DNA of 64,000 nucleotides, from assembly GCA_016720655.1 (NCBI GenBank), contig JADKKE010000002.1:62001-126000 (forward strand), written 5' to 3'. Positions 16,632 through 26,185 of this stretch are shown here, piece by piece (position 1 is the stretch's first letter; every line of letters begins with the position of its first letter). The notes beneath the pieces were generated by a model. It ran no database searches, had not been told where the DNA came from, and worked only from the letters and a program-made list of their open reading frames with translations. Made by a program: the position numbers and the translations under genes. This DNA is from Bacteroidota bacterium (GTDB lineage Bacteria > Bacteroidota > Bacteroidia > AKYH767-A > 2013-40CM-41-45).

Positions 16632-19244
16632 TCAGATTTCAACAAGTTTTGGCAAACTTTTAAAAATAAACTCATGTTTCTTATCTATATCCAACTCAAT
16701 CTGATCATCCTTCTGAACTTTTCCAGCGAGAATTTGCTTTGAAAGTTCATTTAAAACCTTCTTTTGCATGACCCGCTTTAAAGGTCGTGCACCAAATTGA
16801 GGATCATAACCCAATTGAGCCAGCCAGTCAATTGCCTTTTCAGTTGCAGTAATCCGGATGTCGTTTTGAAGCAACATATTTTTTAGAATTCCGAACTGCA
16901 AATCAACAATGCTTCTCACTTCATCCCTGGTGAGTGGTTGAAACATGATAATTTCATCAATACGATTCAGAAATTCTGGACGAATTGTTTTTTTCAACAA
17001 ATCAAAAACCTTGTTTTTCGTTTGTGCGATAACTTCTTCTTTATTCAATTCATTCATTTCATCAAAACTCTCCTGAATCAGATGTGAACCGATATTCGAA
17101 GTCATAATGATAATGGTGTTTTTGAAATTTGCTGTTCGTCCTTTATTATCTGTCAATCGTCCATCATCCAAAACCTGCAACAGAATATTAAATACATCCG
17201 GATGGGCTTTTTCAATTTCGTCGAGAAGGATAACAGAGTAGGGGCGACGACGAACAGCTTCTGTGAGCTGACCACCTTCATCATATCCAACATATCCCGG
17301 AGGCGCGCCGATCAGCCTGGAAACAGTATGCTTCTCCTGGTACTCGCTCATATCAATGCGCGTCATTGAATTTTCATCGTTAAAGAGAAATTCAGCTAAG
17401 GCTTTTGCAAGTTCTGTTTTCCCAACACCTGTTGTACCGAGGAAAATGAATGATCCAATAGGCTTTTTCATATCCTGTAAACCTGCACGGCTTCTCCGAA
17501 CTGCATCTGATAATGCGCCAATGGCTTCTGTCTGGCCAACCACACGTTTGTGTAATTCTTCTTCCAGATGTAAAAGTTTGTCTCTTTCACTTTGTAACAT
17601 TCGTGTTACAGGAATACCAGTCCAACGGGAAACAACTCCAGCGATATCCTCTGAACTTACTTCCTCCTTGATCAGCGCTTTTTCAGATTGCATGACGCCG
17701 AGTTGTTTTTCCAATTCCAGTAATTTTGATTCCGCTTCGCGCACCCTGCCATAACGTATTTCCGCTACCTTGCCATAATCACCCGCCCGTTCAGCTTGTT
17801 CGGCTTCATTTTTGAAATTTTCTATTGCTTCCTTGATGTTCTGAATGCCTTGAACAATTTCCCTTTCACTTTCCCATTTTGCACGAATCTGACTTCTTTG
17901 TTCATTCAGATTCGCGATTTCTTCACTCAGTTCAGCAAGTTTTCGATGATCCTTTTCTCGCTTTATCGCCTCCCGTTCAATTTCGAGTTGCATCACTTTG
18001 CGATTCATTTCATCCAACTCTTCCGGGACTGAATCAATTTCCAAGCGTAACTTTGCTGCTGCTTCATCCATTAAATCAATGGCTTTATCCGGAAGAAATC
18101 TGTCTGAAATATAGCGTTCACTCAATTCCACAGCAGCAATGATTGCTTCGTCCTTGATCCTGACTTTGTGATGTGTTTCATATCTTTCTTTTAATCCCCG
18201 TAGTATGGATATCGCATCTTCTGTATTTGGCTCCTCGACATTGACTTTTTGAAAACGTCTCTCCAGCGCCTTATCTTTCTCAATATATTTTTGGTATTCA
18301 GCGAGGGTAGTGGCTCCGATTGCTCTTAATTCTCCTCGTGCCAGAGCAGGTTTTAGAATATTGGCTGCATCCATTGCACCTTCACCGGCACCGGCACCCA
18401 CAAGGGTATGGATTTCATCGATAAACAATACAATATCTCCTTCTGCATTGATGACCTCTCGAATCACTGACTTTAACCTTTCTTCGAATTCACCTTTGTA
18501 TTTAGCACCTGCTATCAATGAACCCATATCAAGGGAAAAGATTTGCTTACTCTTCAAATTTTCGGGAACATCACCGTTAATGATCCGATGGGCAAGTCCT
18601 TCTGCAATCGCAGTTTTTCCAACTCCCGGCTCACCAATAAGAATAGGGTTGTTCTTGGTGCGTCTCGACAGAATTTGAAGTACTCGACGAATTTCCTCAT
18701 CACGTCCGATCACCGGATCCAATTTTCCCTGCCTGGCAAGTTCATTGAGGTTTTTGGCATATTTACTAAGTGAGTTATAAGTGTCTTCTGCCGTTACACT
18801 ATTTACTTTATTCCCTTTCCTCAATTCAAGGATTGCTGCCTTTGTATCTTTCTCAGTAATTCCTTCATTGCGCAAAAGCTGTCCGACTTTGTCTTTAGAA
18901 CTCACAATTGAAAGAAAAATATGTTCGAGTGAAACAAATTCATCACCGAAAGTTTTTGCAAGTGAAACAGCATTCTGCAATATTTTATTAGCAGCTTCCC
19001 CAAGGTATTGTTGTCCGCCACTCACTTTTGGCAAACTTTCCGCCAGAGAAGTCATCAGAGAATTTATTTTATCGGGAGAAGCATTGACTTTCTTCAGGAT
19101 AAAAGGAATCACATTTTCATCTACAAGCATCATTCCCTGTAACAAATGAACAGGCTCAATAGCTTGCTGACCTAGTTTTTCTGCATGCTGCTGTGCCTCC
19201 TGAATGGATTCCTGAGATTTAATAGTGAAGTTGCTGAGATTCAT
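16632..19244 (-). CDS. clpB: ATP-dependent disaggregase ClpB
   Basis: Hsp100 chaperone that pulls proteins out of aggregates together with DnaK. The 870-aa protein has the N-terminal Clp_N domain (MNLSNFTIKSQESIQEAQ), AAA1 with GEPGVGKTAIAEG and Walker B FIDEIH, a long middle coiled-coil domain (about 400-530), and AAA2 with GTTGVGKTELAK and the pore segment GAPPGYVGYDEGG. The full middle domain and lack of a ClpP-docking tripeptide distinguish it from the shorter-linker ClpC at 54138. Length is normal. It is divergent from the small gene at 19485, with 240 nt between them; I see no clear heat-shock element there. Confidence 0.97.
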   Translation of the reverse strand: MNLSNFTIKSQESIQEAQQHAEKLGQQAIEPVHLLQGMMLVDENVIPFILKKVNASPDKINSLMTSLAESLPKVSGGQQYLGEAANKILQNAVSLAKTFGDEFVSLEHIFLSIVSSKDKVGQLLRNEGITEKDTKAAILELRKGNKVNSVTAEDTYNSLSKYAKNLNELARQGKLDPVIGRDEEIRRVLQILSRRTKNNPILIGEPGVGKTAIAEGLAHRIINGDVPENLKSKQIFSLDMGSLIAGAKYKGEFEERLKSVIREVINAEGDIVLFIDEIHTLVGAGAGEGAMDAANILKPALARGELRAIGATTLAEYQKYIEKDKALERRFQKVNVEEPNTEDAISILRGLKERYETHHKVRIKDEAIIAAVELSERYISDRFLPDKAIDLMDEAAAKLRLEIDSVPEELDEMNRKVMQLEIEREAIKREKDHRKLAELSEEIANLNEQRSQIRAKWESEREIVQGIQNIKEAIENFKNEAEQAERAGDYGKVAEIRYGRVREAESKLLELEKQLGVMQSEKALIKEEVSSEDIAGVVSRWTGIPVTRMLQSERDKLLHLEEELHKRVVGQTEAIGALSDAVRRSRAGLQDMKKPIGSFIFLGTTGVGKTELAKALAEFLFNDENSMTRIDMSEYQEKHTVSRLIGAPPGYVGYDEGGQLTEAVRRRPYSVILLDEIEKAHPDVFNILLQVLDDGRLTDNKGRTANFKNTIIIMTSNIGSHLIQESFDEMNELNKEEVIAQTKNKVFDLLKKTIRPEFLNRIDEIIMFQPLTRDEVRSIVDLQFGILKNMLLQNDIRITATEKAIDWLAQLGYDPQFGARPLKRVMQKKVLNELSKQILAGKVQKDDQIELDIDKKHEFIFKSLPKLVEI

Positions 19245-19484
19245 GATTACGTATTTGGTCTGCCTTTATCAAAGAACTATCCAGATTGATTTTTACAATA
19301 TTTACTATCAATTTGTCTGATTTCTGCCACTACTCACGACAAATTGTCTCTTGATTATGATGAATTCACTTTTATGACTGGCATCATTTTATTTCATTCG
19401 GTGTATACTTATAATTAAGTGTAAGTCTGGAACCGACTTTATAGAATTCGGAACAACCTTTAATGCATTATAACAACTTAACAT

Positions 19485-19892
19485 ATGAACATCGAAATTA
19501 TTCCCGGAAAAAAAATTGAAGAAATTCAAAGTGAATTCAGTAAACGATTTCCCTATCTAAAAATCAATTTCTTTACCATTAAACCGAAAGACTCAAAGGG
19601 ATATTCGAAGGCAGATATCATTGACTCTTCGAAAAGAATCATGGATGTTACGGACATACAAAATAGTACTCCTTTGCATTTGAATGGGCTAATGTCTGTC
19701 GCTGAAGTGGAGAAGAACGCAAGAGAACAAATCGGACTTCATATAGAAATATTCAGAAAGTCAGGAAAGGTGTGGTTGAAAACTTCTTCTTCAGACCACT
19801 GGACACTGGATGAACAGAATAAAGAAGCAATGGAATCCGAAATGAAAATTACCGAGAAGCCGGAAGAAACAGATTATCATGAGCAGGAGTGA
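19485..19892 (+). CDS. Small conserved Bacteroidota protein of unknown function
   Basis: A soluble, charged 135-aa protein, no signal peptide or membrane helix. It starts MNIEIIPGKKIEEIQSEFS, contains RFPYLKINFF, a central LHLNGLMSVAEVEKNAREQ and a VWLKTSSSDHWTLDEQN block, then a disordered acidic tail (EKPEETDYHEQE). From memory, similar unnamed proteins occur in Bacteroidota with the order FPYLKI, VAELE, VFRKSG, NVWLETT, WTLEEQN, so I think it is a real family. No function can be given. It ends just before a very symmetric terminator. Confidence 0.75.
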   Translation: MNIEIIPGKKIEEIQSEFSKRFPYLKINFFTIKPKDSKGYSKADIIDSSKRIMDVTDIQNSTPLHLNGLMSVAEVEKNAREQIGLHIEIFRKSGKVWLKTSSSDHWTLDEQNKEAMESEMKITEKPEETDYHEQE

Positions 19893-19905
19893 AGGTTGAA
19901 TTATC

Positions 19906-19948
19906 AAATAAAAAATCCCCATTGCAATGCAATGGGGATTTTTTATTT
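19906..19948. terminator. Symmetric bidirectional terminator
   Basis: Two perfectly complementary 21-nt arms around a single central A, with A-run on the left, CCCCATTGC core and T-run on the right. It works equally on both strands for the converging genes ending at 19892 (+) and 19969 (-). Confidence 0.9.
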
Positions 19949-19968
19949 GAAGTGTTTCCTACAATGGA

Positions 19969-21474
19969 TCAGTACTGAGTTTTCAATTCAACACGGCGAT
20001 TCTTTGCACGACCATCAGCAGTTTTGTTGTCTGCAATTGGTTTTGTATCACCATAACCTGTTGCACTGAGTCGGTTCGCATCAATTCCTTTGCTTACAAG
20101 ATAATTCTTCACAGATTCACAACGTTTCTGTGACAACTGTACATTTTTTTCAGGATTTCCTGTATTATCAGTGTGTCCTTCAACAGAAAGTTTTGCTTCA
20201 GGATATTTTGATAAAATGTCGGCAAGATCATCCAATTGAGTTTTAGACCCTGATTTCAATTTATCACTTCCTGTTTCAAAGAAGATCTTGCTAGCAATTT
20301 TAGTGATCTGTGTAACGATTTCTTTTGGAATTTCAGGACAGCCGTTGTTTGCTTTTATTCCGGCTACAGCAGGGCATTTATCATCCTTGTCGGCAATTCC
20401 ATCACCGTCACCATCCGGACAACCTTTAAGGAAGGCGAGACCTTTAATTGAAGGGCAATCGTCTTCTTCATTTACAACACCATCACCATCGCTATCCATT
20501 GGACAGCCTGTAGCATCTACTTTGTAACCGGCTTTTGTTTCAGGACATTTATCATCGAGATCTGCAACACCATCCGCATCTGCATCCGGGCAGCCACCAA
20601 GATTCATAAGTCCCGGTGCATCCGGACAACGATCGTCTTTATCAGCAACTCCATCATTATCTTTGTCTGGACAACCTTTCAAAGCTGGTACACCTGCAAC
20701 ATCCGGACATTCATCCTGATAATCTGCAACGCCGTCTTTATCGCGATCAAGAGGGCAACCATCATCTTCGTTTACTTTTACTCCGGCCGGAGTATTTGGA
20801 CATTTATCATGACGATCTGAAACTCCGTCACCATCGCTGTCTTTTCCTTCGCCGAGATTCAATATCAAACCGAGGGAATGCTCAAGGAACTGATCTTTGT
20901 CGCCATTTGTATTCGCATCCCATGTATTATCTGAAGGCATGTGAACGCCAGTTTGCCAATCAATACTCACATATTCGTTCACACGAAAACGAATCCCTGC
21001 TCCAGCATAAAGATCCAGTTGATTAATTCCTTCCTTCAGTCTTCCTTCCGAAGCACCTGTAGCGTCAACTGTTGCATGAGCCGCACCTACACCTGCAGTT
21101 AAGTAAGGTCCGATACATGCTTCATCATTTAAGATGTACCCATTATACAATTTGTAGCGCAGACGAAGATCCATTGTAAAAACGAGATCAGAATAATTGT
21201 ATGCTCCAAGTTCCTGACTCATTTTACCCGTGAGTCCGAAAAGACCCAGATCAAAAGATTTATTCAAATAACGATTCAATGAAAGTCCCTGACCGAAAGT
21301 GGTACTGTTAATTGTAAATTTAAAAAATTGATCACCCAAACTTGTTTTGGGTTCAATGATGGCACCGTGTAATCCAAGGCTCCATTTTTGATCTGCATTC
21401 TGCGCTGAGACAGAAAAAAACTGTAACAGGAGAGCAGCAGCAAAGATTCCCCGAAGTAGTTGTTTGTAATTCAT
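19969..21474 (-). CDS. OmpA-family outer membrane protein with thrombospondin type-3 repeats
   Basis: 501-aa envelope protein. From ATG 21474 there is a signal peptide ending FSVSAQ, then an N-terminal beta-barrel-like region (about 25-220), then six thrombospondin type-3 calcium repeats (DSDGDGVSD, DRDKDGVAD, DKDNDGVAD, DADADGVAD, DSDGDGVVN, DGDGDGIAD), each followed by a CP...GCP cysteine pair, then a C-terminal OmpA peptidoglycan-binding domain (SVEGHTDNTG, LSQKRCESVKNYL, AKNRRVELK). It likely tethers the outer membrane to peptidoglycan through a stiff Ca2+-bound rod. The frame extends to 21498 but the signal peptide supports 21474. Confidence 0.93.
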   Translation of the reverse strand: MNYKQLLRGIFAAALLLQFFSVSAQNADQKWSLGLHGAIIEPKTSLGDQFFKFTINSTTFGQGLSLNRYLNKSFDLGLFGLTGKMSQELGAYNYSDLVFTMDLRLRYKLYNGYILNDEACIGPYLTAGVGAAHATVDATGASEGRLKEGINQLDLYAGAGIRFRVNEYVSIDWQTGVHMPSDNTWDANTNGDKDQFLEHSLGLILNLGEGKDSDGDGVSDRHDKCPNTPAGVKVNEDDGCPLDRDKDGVADYQDECPDVAGVPALKGCPDKDNDGVADKDDRCPDAPGLMNLGGCPDADADGVADLDDKCPETKAGYKVDATGCPMDSDGDGVVNEEDDCPSIKGLAFLKGCPDGDGDGIADKDDKCPAVAGIKANNGCPEIPKEIVTQITKIASKIFFETGSDKLKSGSKTQLDDLADILSKYPEAKLSVEGHTDNTGNPEKNVQLSQKRCESVKNYLVSKGIDANRLSATGYGDTKPIADNKTADGRAKNRRVELKTQY

Positions 21475-21505
21475 AATGATATGGTTTTGGTTAAACAATA
21501 GAAGT

Positions 21506-21537
21506 CAAAATTAAAGCAAATAATGTTCAATTAGCAA
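21506..21537 (-). promoter_or_regulatory. Promoter of the OmpA/TSP3 gene
   Basis: On the minus strand a -33 TTG (21537-21535) is followed after 21 nt by a -7 TAATTTTG (21513-21506). Both elements and spacing fit the Bacteroidota consensus. The leader is about 25-30 nt. Confidence 0.55.
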
Positions 21538-21617
21538 TAAAATTGATGTATTTATTAATAACGTTTCCTGAAAGTCAATATAAAAACTGTTCCCGTTGAA
21601 TCAAATTCGATGGTTTA

Positions 21618-22388
21618 TCATAATATCCTTCTGATCAATCGAAGATTGTGGGTATAAGTATTTACTTCCTGATTAAAGATTCCCTGATGATCAAGCTTAT
21701 CAATACGGACTCGGCCGGAAGCATGTAAGATCATTTTGTTAGGAAGTACAAATCCAACGTGAGTAATCTTTCCTTCAGCATTATCAAAAAAAGCAAGGTC
21801 CCCTGGATTTGCTTCTTCAACGAGATTGATAAGAGTTCCATTTTCTGCCTGCTGATTCGCGTCGCGTTTAATGGAAATGCCGCATAGTTTGTAAGCCATT
21901 TGAGTAAAACCTGAACAATCAATACCAAAAGGAGAACGCCCTCCCCATAAATAAGGAGAATTCAAATACATATATGCATGTTCAAGTAACAAGGATGCAT
22001 CCGGTTTAATAAAAGTGGAAACATTTCCTTCGTACAAAAATTCAGTTCCACCGAAATTGAATTTCTTTTGATTAAAGCCGGTCAAACTACTTCCCAATAC
22101 AACCGGAACGACTTGATGTGAATTGAGAACAACCAATTGCACAATGTCCATGCTCAAGGAGGGAGGCATTGCTTCAAGTCTGGAGTATTCAGAAAGTTCC
22201 AATTCCACGAGTTGCTTTTTATCAACCCATCCTGTGTAACCGTCAAATGCTAATTTGACTTTCCTCCAGTTGTCCTGTTTATCAATGACTTCAACGCGTT
22301 CCCCAAAAAGTAATTGGGTAACCATTTCACTACGGTCATTTGGATCTTTGCGAACGGGTATTACACTCAAAGCACAATATGCGAACAT
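21618..22388 (-). CDS. C40 (NlpC/P60) peptidase with SH3-type domains
   Basis: Cell-wall endopeptidase of the NlpC/P60 group, 256 aa. An SH3-like N-terminal half (SVIPVRKDPNDRSEMVTQLLFGERVEV, split: VIPVRKDP, MVTQLLFGERVEV, WRKVKLAFDGYTGWV) precedes the C40 domain with catalytic Cys in GIDCSGFTQ, His in ITHVGFV and a polar third residue in ILHASG. No signal peptide is visible: the protein begins MFAYCALSV, as I recall for several Bacteroidota homologues, so how it reaches the wall is unclear. It lies 15 nt downstream of the thiolase terminator, so it needs its own promoter or read-through. Confidence 0.9.
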   Translation of the reverse strand: MFAYCALSVIPVRKDPNDRSEMVTQLLFGERVEVIDKQDNWRKVKLAFDGYTGWVDKKQLVELELSEYSRLEAMPPSLSMDIVQLVVLNSHQVVPVVLGSSLTGFNQKKFNFGGTEFLYEGNVSTFIKPDASLLLEHAYMYLNSPYLWGGRSPFGIDCSGFTQMAYKLCGISIKRDANQQAENGTLINLVEEANPGDLAFFDNAEGKITHVGFVLPNKMILHASGRVRIDKLDHQGIFNQEVNTYTHNLRLIRRIL

Positions 22389-22403
22389 AGTACGAATCTA
22401 AAT

Positions 22404-22441
22404 AAAAAAGGCTGAATTCCAGATTGAATTCAGCCTTTTTT
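22404..22441 (-). terminator. Terminator between the thiolase and NlpC/P60 genes
   Basis: 16-bp perfect stem (AAAAAAGGCTGAATTC with its complement) around a 6-nt loop, with T-runs on both strands. It ends 15 nt before the NlpC/P60 ATG and follows the thiolase stop by 219 nt. Confidence 0.85.
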
Positions 22442-22442
22442 T

Positions 22443-22660
22443 TACAGTTTCATTGTTCAACGTGATTCTTCTTGCATATTTTACTTAAATTCCGGACTCT
22501 GCTTTAATAATTTGTCAATGCTTCTACTTGTTCATGAACAAATTGATGCTATTTATTGATAGCGATAAGTAAAACATTCTAAGCATCTTAATTTTTTCGA
22601 AAAAAATTTCTTAAAGACTGCGGATGCTTCAATTTTGTATGAAGATTCGGAATTCTTTTC
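22443..22660. other. Non-coding interval between thiolase stop and terminator, with a 14-bp palindrome
   Basis: No convincing ORF or RNA gene is visible. At 22528-22541 lies a perfect palindrome TTGTTCATGAACAA, of a size suited to a dimeric regulator, but it is downstream of a gene on the minus strand and no promoter is evident next to it. If the thiolase message runs to the hairpin at 22404-22441, this interval is a 3' untranslated region of about 220 nt. Confidence 0.4.
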
Positions 22661-23839
22661 TCAACAAAGTTCAATTACCATAGCACTGGCTCCACCACCG
22701 CCGTTACAAATACCGGCAGCACCAATTTTTCCACCATGTTGTTGAAGGACGTTAATGAGGGTGACAATAATTCGTGCTCCGGATGCGCCAAGCGGATGAC
22801 CGAGAGAGACAGCTCCACCATGTACGTTCACTTTAGCCGGATCGAGTTTCATCAATTGATTGTTGGCAATAGCCACAACTGAGAATGCTTCATTGATTTC
22901 ATAAAAATCAATTTGATCAGCTTTAATTCCTGCTTTTTGAATCGCTTTTGGAAGGGCTTTTGCCGGAGTAGTGGTAAACCATTCCGGAGCCTGTTGTGCA
23001 TCGGCGTAGCTTAAGATTTTTGCAATTGGCTTAATACCGAGTGCATCTGCTTTCTCTTTGCTCATCAACACTAGAGCAGCTGCTCCATCATTCAACTTGG
23101 ATGCATTCGCTGCCGTAACAGTTCCATCTTTTTGAAATGCCGGTTTTAGAGTTGGTACCTTGTCGGCACGAAGATTTTTGTATTCCTCATCTTCAGAAAT
23201 TACCAGGGCATCTTTTCCTTTAACGGCAATACTAATCGGAGATATCTCATTTTTGAACAAACCTTTTTCATATGCCTCTTTTGAACGTCTATACGATTCC
23301 AGAGCATATGCATCTTGTTCCTCTCTTGAAATTTTACATTCTGTTGCGCAAAGTTCCGCTGCACTTCCCATGTGATAGTCTTTGTAAACATCCCACAGAC
23401 CATCCTTGACCAAACCGTCAACCATTGTTGCATTTCCCAACTTGTAACCGGTTCTGGCTTTATCCAGATAGAAAGGCACATTACTCATGCTTTCCATCCC
23501 TCCGACAACAACACAATCATTGTCGCCCAGAAGAATTGATTCTGCCGCCAATGCAATCGCCTTCATTCCGGAAGCGCAAACTTTATTAATCGTAGTTCCC
23601 GGAACTGTATTCGGAATTCCTGCCCAGGTAGAAGCCTGAGTCACTGGAGCTTGTCCGACTCCTGCCGACAATACATTTCCCATGTACACTTCCTGAATTT
23701 CAGCAGGAGAAAGCTTAATCCTTTCCAGTGCTGCTTTAATTGCATGTGCGCCAAGTTGAGTAGCTGTCATCGAAGACAATGCTCCGCCAAAATTACCGAT
23801 TGGGGTTCTTACCGCTGATACTATATACACTTCTTTCAT
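22661..23839 (-). CDS. Acetyl-CoA C-acetyltransferase (thiolase)
   Basis: Condenses two acetyl-CoA to acetoacetyl-CoA or cleaves 3-ketoacyl-CoA. The 392-aa protein carries the nucleophilic cysteine in NKVCASGMKA (about residue 88), the NEAFSVVA motif, the GGAVSLGHPLGASGAR histidine block, and the second catalytic cysteine in GICNGGGGASAM. Length and motifs match biosynthetic AtoB/PhaA-type thiolases. No beta-oxidation genes are next to it, so the pathway (ketone body, branched-chain catabolism or other) is not set by context. Confidence 0.95.
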   Translation of the reverse strand: MKEVYIVSAVRTPIGNFGGALSSMTATQLGAHAIKAALERIKLSPAEIQEVYMGNVLSAGVGQAPVTQASTWAGIPNTVPGTTINKVCASGMKAIALAAESILLGDNDCVVVGGMESMSNVPFYLDKARTGYKLGNATMVDGLVKDGLWDVYKDYHMGSAAELCATECKISREEQDAYALESYRRSKEAYEKGLFKNEISPISIAVKGKDALVISEDEEYKNLRADKVPTLKPAFQKDGTVTAANASKLNDGAAALVLMSKEKADALGIKPIAKILSYADAQQAPEWFTTTPAKALPKAIQKAGIKADQIDFYEINEAFSVVAIANNQLMKLDPAKVNVHGGAVSLGHPLGASGARIIVTLINVLQQHGGKIGAAGICNGGGGASAMVIELC

Positions 23840-24047
23840 TTTTGATTAATTTTGAAGAATGAATTCGTTTAAAATCGGCTGCAATTTAGCCATTTCGAAC
23901 GGATTTTAACCAGACAATCTTGAAAGCCTCTCCAATTGGTCAGATTCTGTCAGCCATCATTTGTTGATATTATTCCATGAGAATAGAAGTTCAGTACCCA
24001 AAATCCACCACATTCGCAACAGCTTCTGATTCAAGCAAAAACAACCT

Positions 24048-26141
24048 ATGAAGAATTATTTTATCCGTTTGTCGAACCAGCATGAAAATGTTTTCAAATA
24101 TGTGTTGGTGCTCACAGCAATCATTCTGATTGTGGTGGCTTTGCCAAAGGAAACCCAATTTAATTATACCTATCAAAAAGGCAAGCCGTGGGCCTACGAG
24201 AACATGATGGCGCCATTTGACTTTGCCATCAATAAAACCGAAGAGGAATTAAATACGGAACGTGCTTCCGTGATGCAAAATGCTCATCCTTTCTACAAAT
24301 TCAACAAAAATCTTTCGGAAGAAAAAAAATACAGTTTCAATAATGAATTAACAGAGGTTTGGCAAAAAAAATACAACACCACGGCACGATCTAAAAAAGA
24401 AAATGATCAACTCGAGAAATTAAAGAACCTGCAATTTGAAATTGGTTCACACATTCTTGAAATGACATATGATCAGGGTATCATACTCATGAATGAACAA
24501 AGCCCACTGAATAACCCGGATGGGATGATTACGGTGGTGAGAGACAAGGTTGCGGAAGAAAAAAATCTTAAATCCTTTTTTACGATTCAGTCTGCCTTCC
24601 AGTTTATCAATGATGAGTTGGATAAAATTTCCCAGGCAGATAAAAACCTGCTGGAGCCGCTTCTTGAAAATGCACTGTCCCATAATATTGTTTACGATGA
24701 CCAGGCTACACGACAATGGACCAAACAGCTGCTGGATAAGATTTCCCTCAACCTCGGCTTGGTTCAAAAAGATGAAGTAGTCATTCTTAAAGGCGAAGTT
24801 GTCGATGATCAGAAATTTCAAAAACTGGAAAGCCTGAAGAGTGAAATGAAGAATCAGGAATTTACAGGTTCATCCCGCTGGATGATGTTCCTGGGTCACT
24901 TTATTCTTGTTTCTCTCGCCATGACAATGTTGATGCTCTTTTTGTATTTGTTCAGAAGAGAAATTTATGACGATAATTCAAGAATCATTTTATTAATGCT
25001 TCTGATGCTTCTGATCACCTATATGTTTTTGTGGGCGAGAAAAGTCAATGTATTTGATATGTACCTGGTACCGGTTTGCATCCTTCCGATTATTGTCAGG
25101 GCTTTTTATGACACAAGGACAGCACTCTTTACTCATATTGTTACGCTCTTGATTATTGGTTTTGAAGCTCCGAGTGGATTCGAATTCATGTTTATACAAA
25201 CCATCGCAGGGATGGTGGCAATTTTCAGTATTGTAAGCATGAGCAGGAGGGTGCAGTTTTTCATTTCAGTATTGATGATTTTTCTTTCTTATGCCGTCGC
25301 ATTTATTGGGGTGACAATTCTGCATGAAGCAAATTTCAGGACCATCGATTGGATGAACCTGAAATGGTTTCTCGGTAATTCTGTAATAACATTATTTGCC
25401 TTTCCTCTCATCTTCATTTTCGAGAAGGCTTTCGGATTTCTTTCGGATGTTTCGCTGATGGAACTTGCAGATTCCAATTCAAAAGTATTGCGGGAACTTT
25501 CACTGAAAGCTCCTGGAACATTTCAACATTCTTTGCAAGTTTCCAATCTTGCAGAAGCAGCAATATTTAAAATAGGAGGGAACCCTCTCCTGGTAAGGGC
25601 TGGAGCTATGTACCATGACATCGGAAAAATGGACATGGCTGTCTATTTTATTGAAAATCAGAATTCCCGAATCAATCCTCACGATGATCTTTCCTTTGAA
25701 GAGAGTGCAAGAATTATTAAAAGTCATGTTATTCGGGGAGTAGAAAAAGCAAAAAAGCATAACATTCCGGATCAGATTATCGATTTCATCAGGACACATC
25801 ACGGAACATCTTTGTTGCAATATTTCTATCAATCTTATCTTAAAAATTTTCCGGAAAAGGTACCTGATGAAGATCTTTTCCGCTATCCCGGACCGCTTCC
25901 TTTTTCAAAAGAAACAGCTGTTCTCATGATGGCTGATTCTGTTGAAGCAGCCAGCAGAAGCCTGAAACATGCAGATCCCGAATCCATTAACCATCTTGTG
26001 GACTCTATCATTGAACATCAGATCGAGCAAAATCAATTCGTGAATGCTCCGATTACGCTGAAAGATATCAGTGAAATTAAAAAGATCTTCAAGAAAATGC
26101 TTGGTAGTATGTACCACGCCCGGATTGAATATCCTCAATAA
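24048..26141 (+). CDS. PgpH/YqfF-type membrane HD phosphohydrolase
   Basis: Membrane protein of the 7TM-HD family, whose studied members (PgpH) hydrolyse the second messenger c-di-AMP. The 697-aa protein has one N-terminal helix (about 19-36), a large extracytoplasmic 7TMR-HDED domain (about 40-275), seven helices (about 285-460), and a cytoplasmic HD domain with HSLQVSNLAE (about 494), YHDIGKMDMAVYF (about 523), HVIRG and THHGTSLLQYF. All metal ligands look present. The window contains no diadenylate cyclase. It is likely first in a run with truA (44 nt) and the ABC exporter. Confidence 0.9.
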   Translation: MKNYFIRLSNQHENVFKYVLVLTAIILIVVALPKETQFNYTYQKGKPWAYENMMAPFDFAINKTEEELNTERASVMQNAHPFYKFNKNLSEEKKYSFNNELTEVWQKKYNTTARSKKENDQLEKLKNLQFEIGSHILEMTYDQGIILMNEQSPLNNPDGMITVVRDKVAEEKNLKSFFTIQSAFQFINDELDKISQADKNLLEPLLENALSHNIVYDDQATRQWTKQLLDKISLNLGLVQKDEVVILKGEVVDDQKFQKLESLKSEMKNQEFTGSSRWMMFLGHFILVSLAMTMLMLFLYLFRREIYDDNSRIILLMLLMLLITYMFLWARKVNVFDMYLVPVCILPIIVRAFYDTRTALFTHIVTLLIIGFEAPSGFEFMFIQTIAGMVAIFSIVSMSRRVQFFISVLMIFLSYAVAFIGVTILHEANFRTIDWMNLKWFLGNSVITLFAFPLIFIFEKAFGFLSDVSLMELADSNSKVLRELSLKAPGTFQHSLQVSNLAEAAIFKIGGNPLLVRAGAMYHDIGKMDMAVYFIENQNSRINPHDDLSFEESARIIKSHVIRGVEKAKKHNIPDQIIDFIRTHHGTSLLQYFYQSYLKNFPEKVPDEDLFRYPGPLPFSKETAVLMMADSVEAASRSLKHADPESINHLVDSIIEHQIEQNQFVNAPITLKDISEIKKIFKKMLGSMYHARIEYPQ

Positions 26142-26185
26142 TTTGAGAAGGAAGATGTATTTTTACACCCAGGATCCATTCAAAC

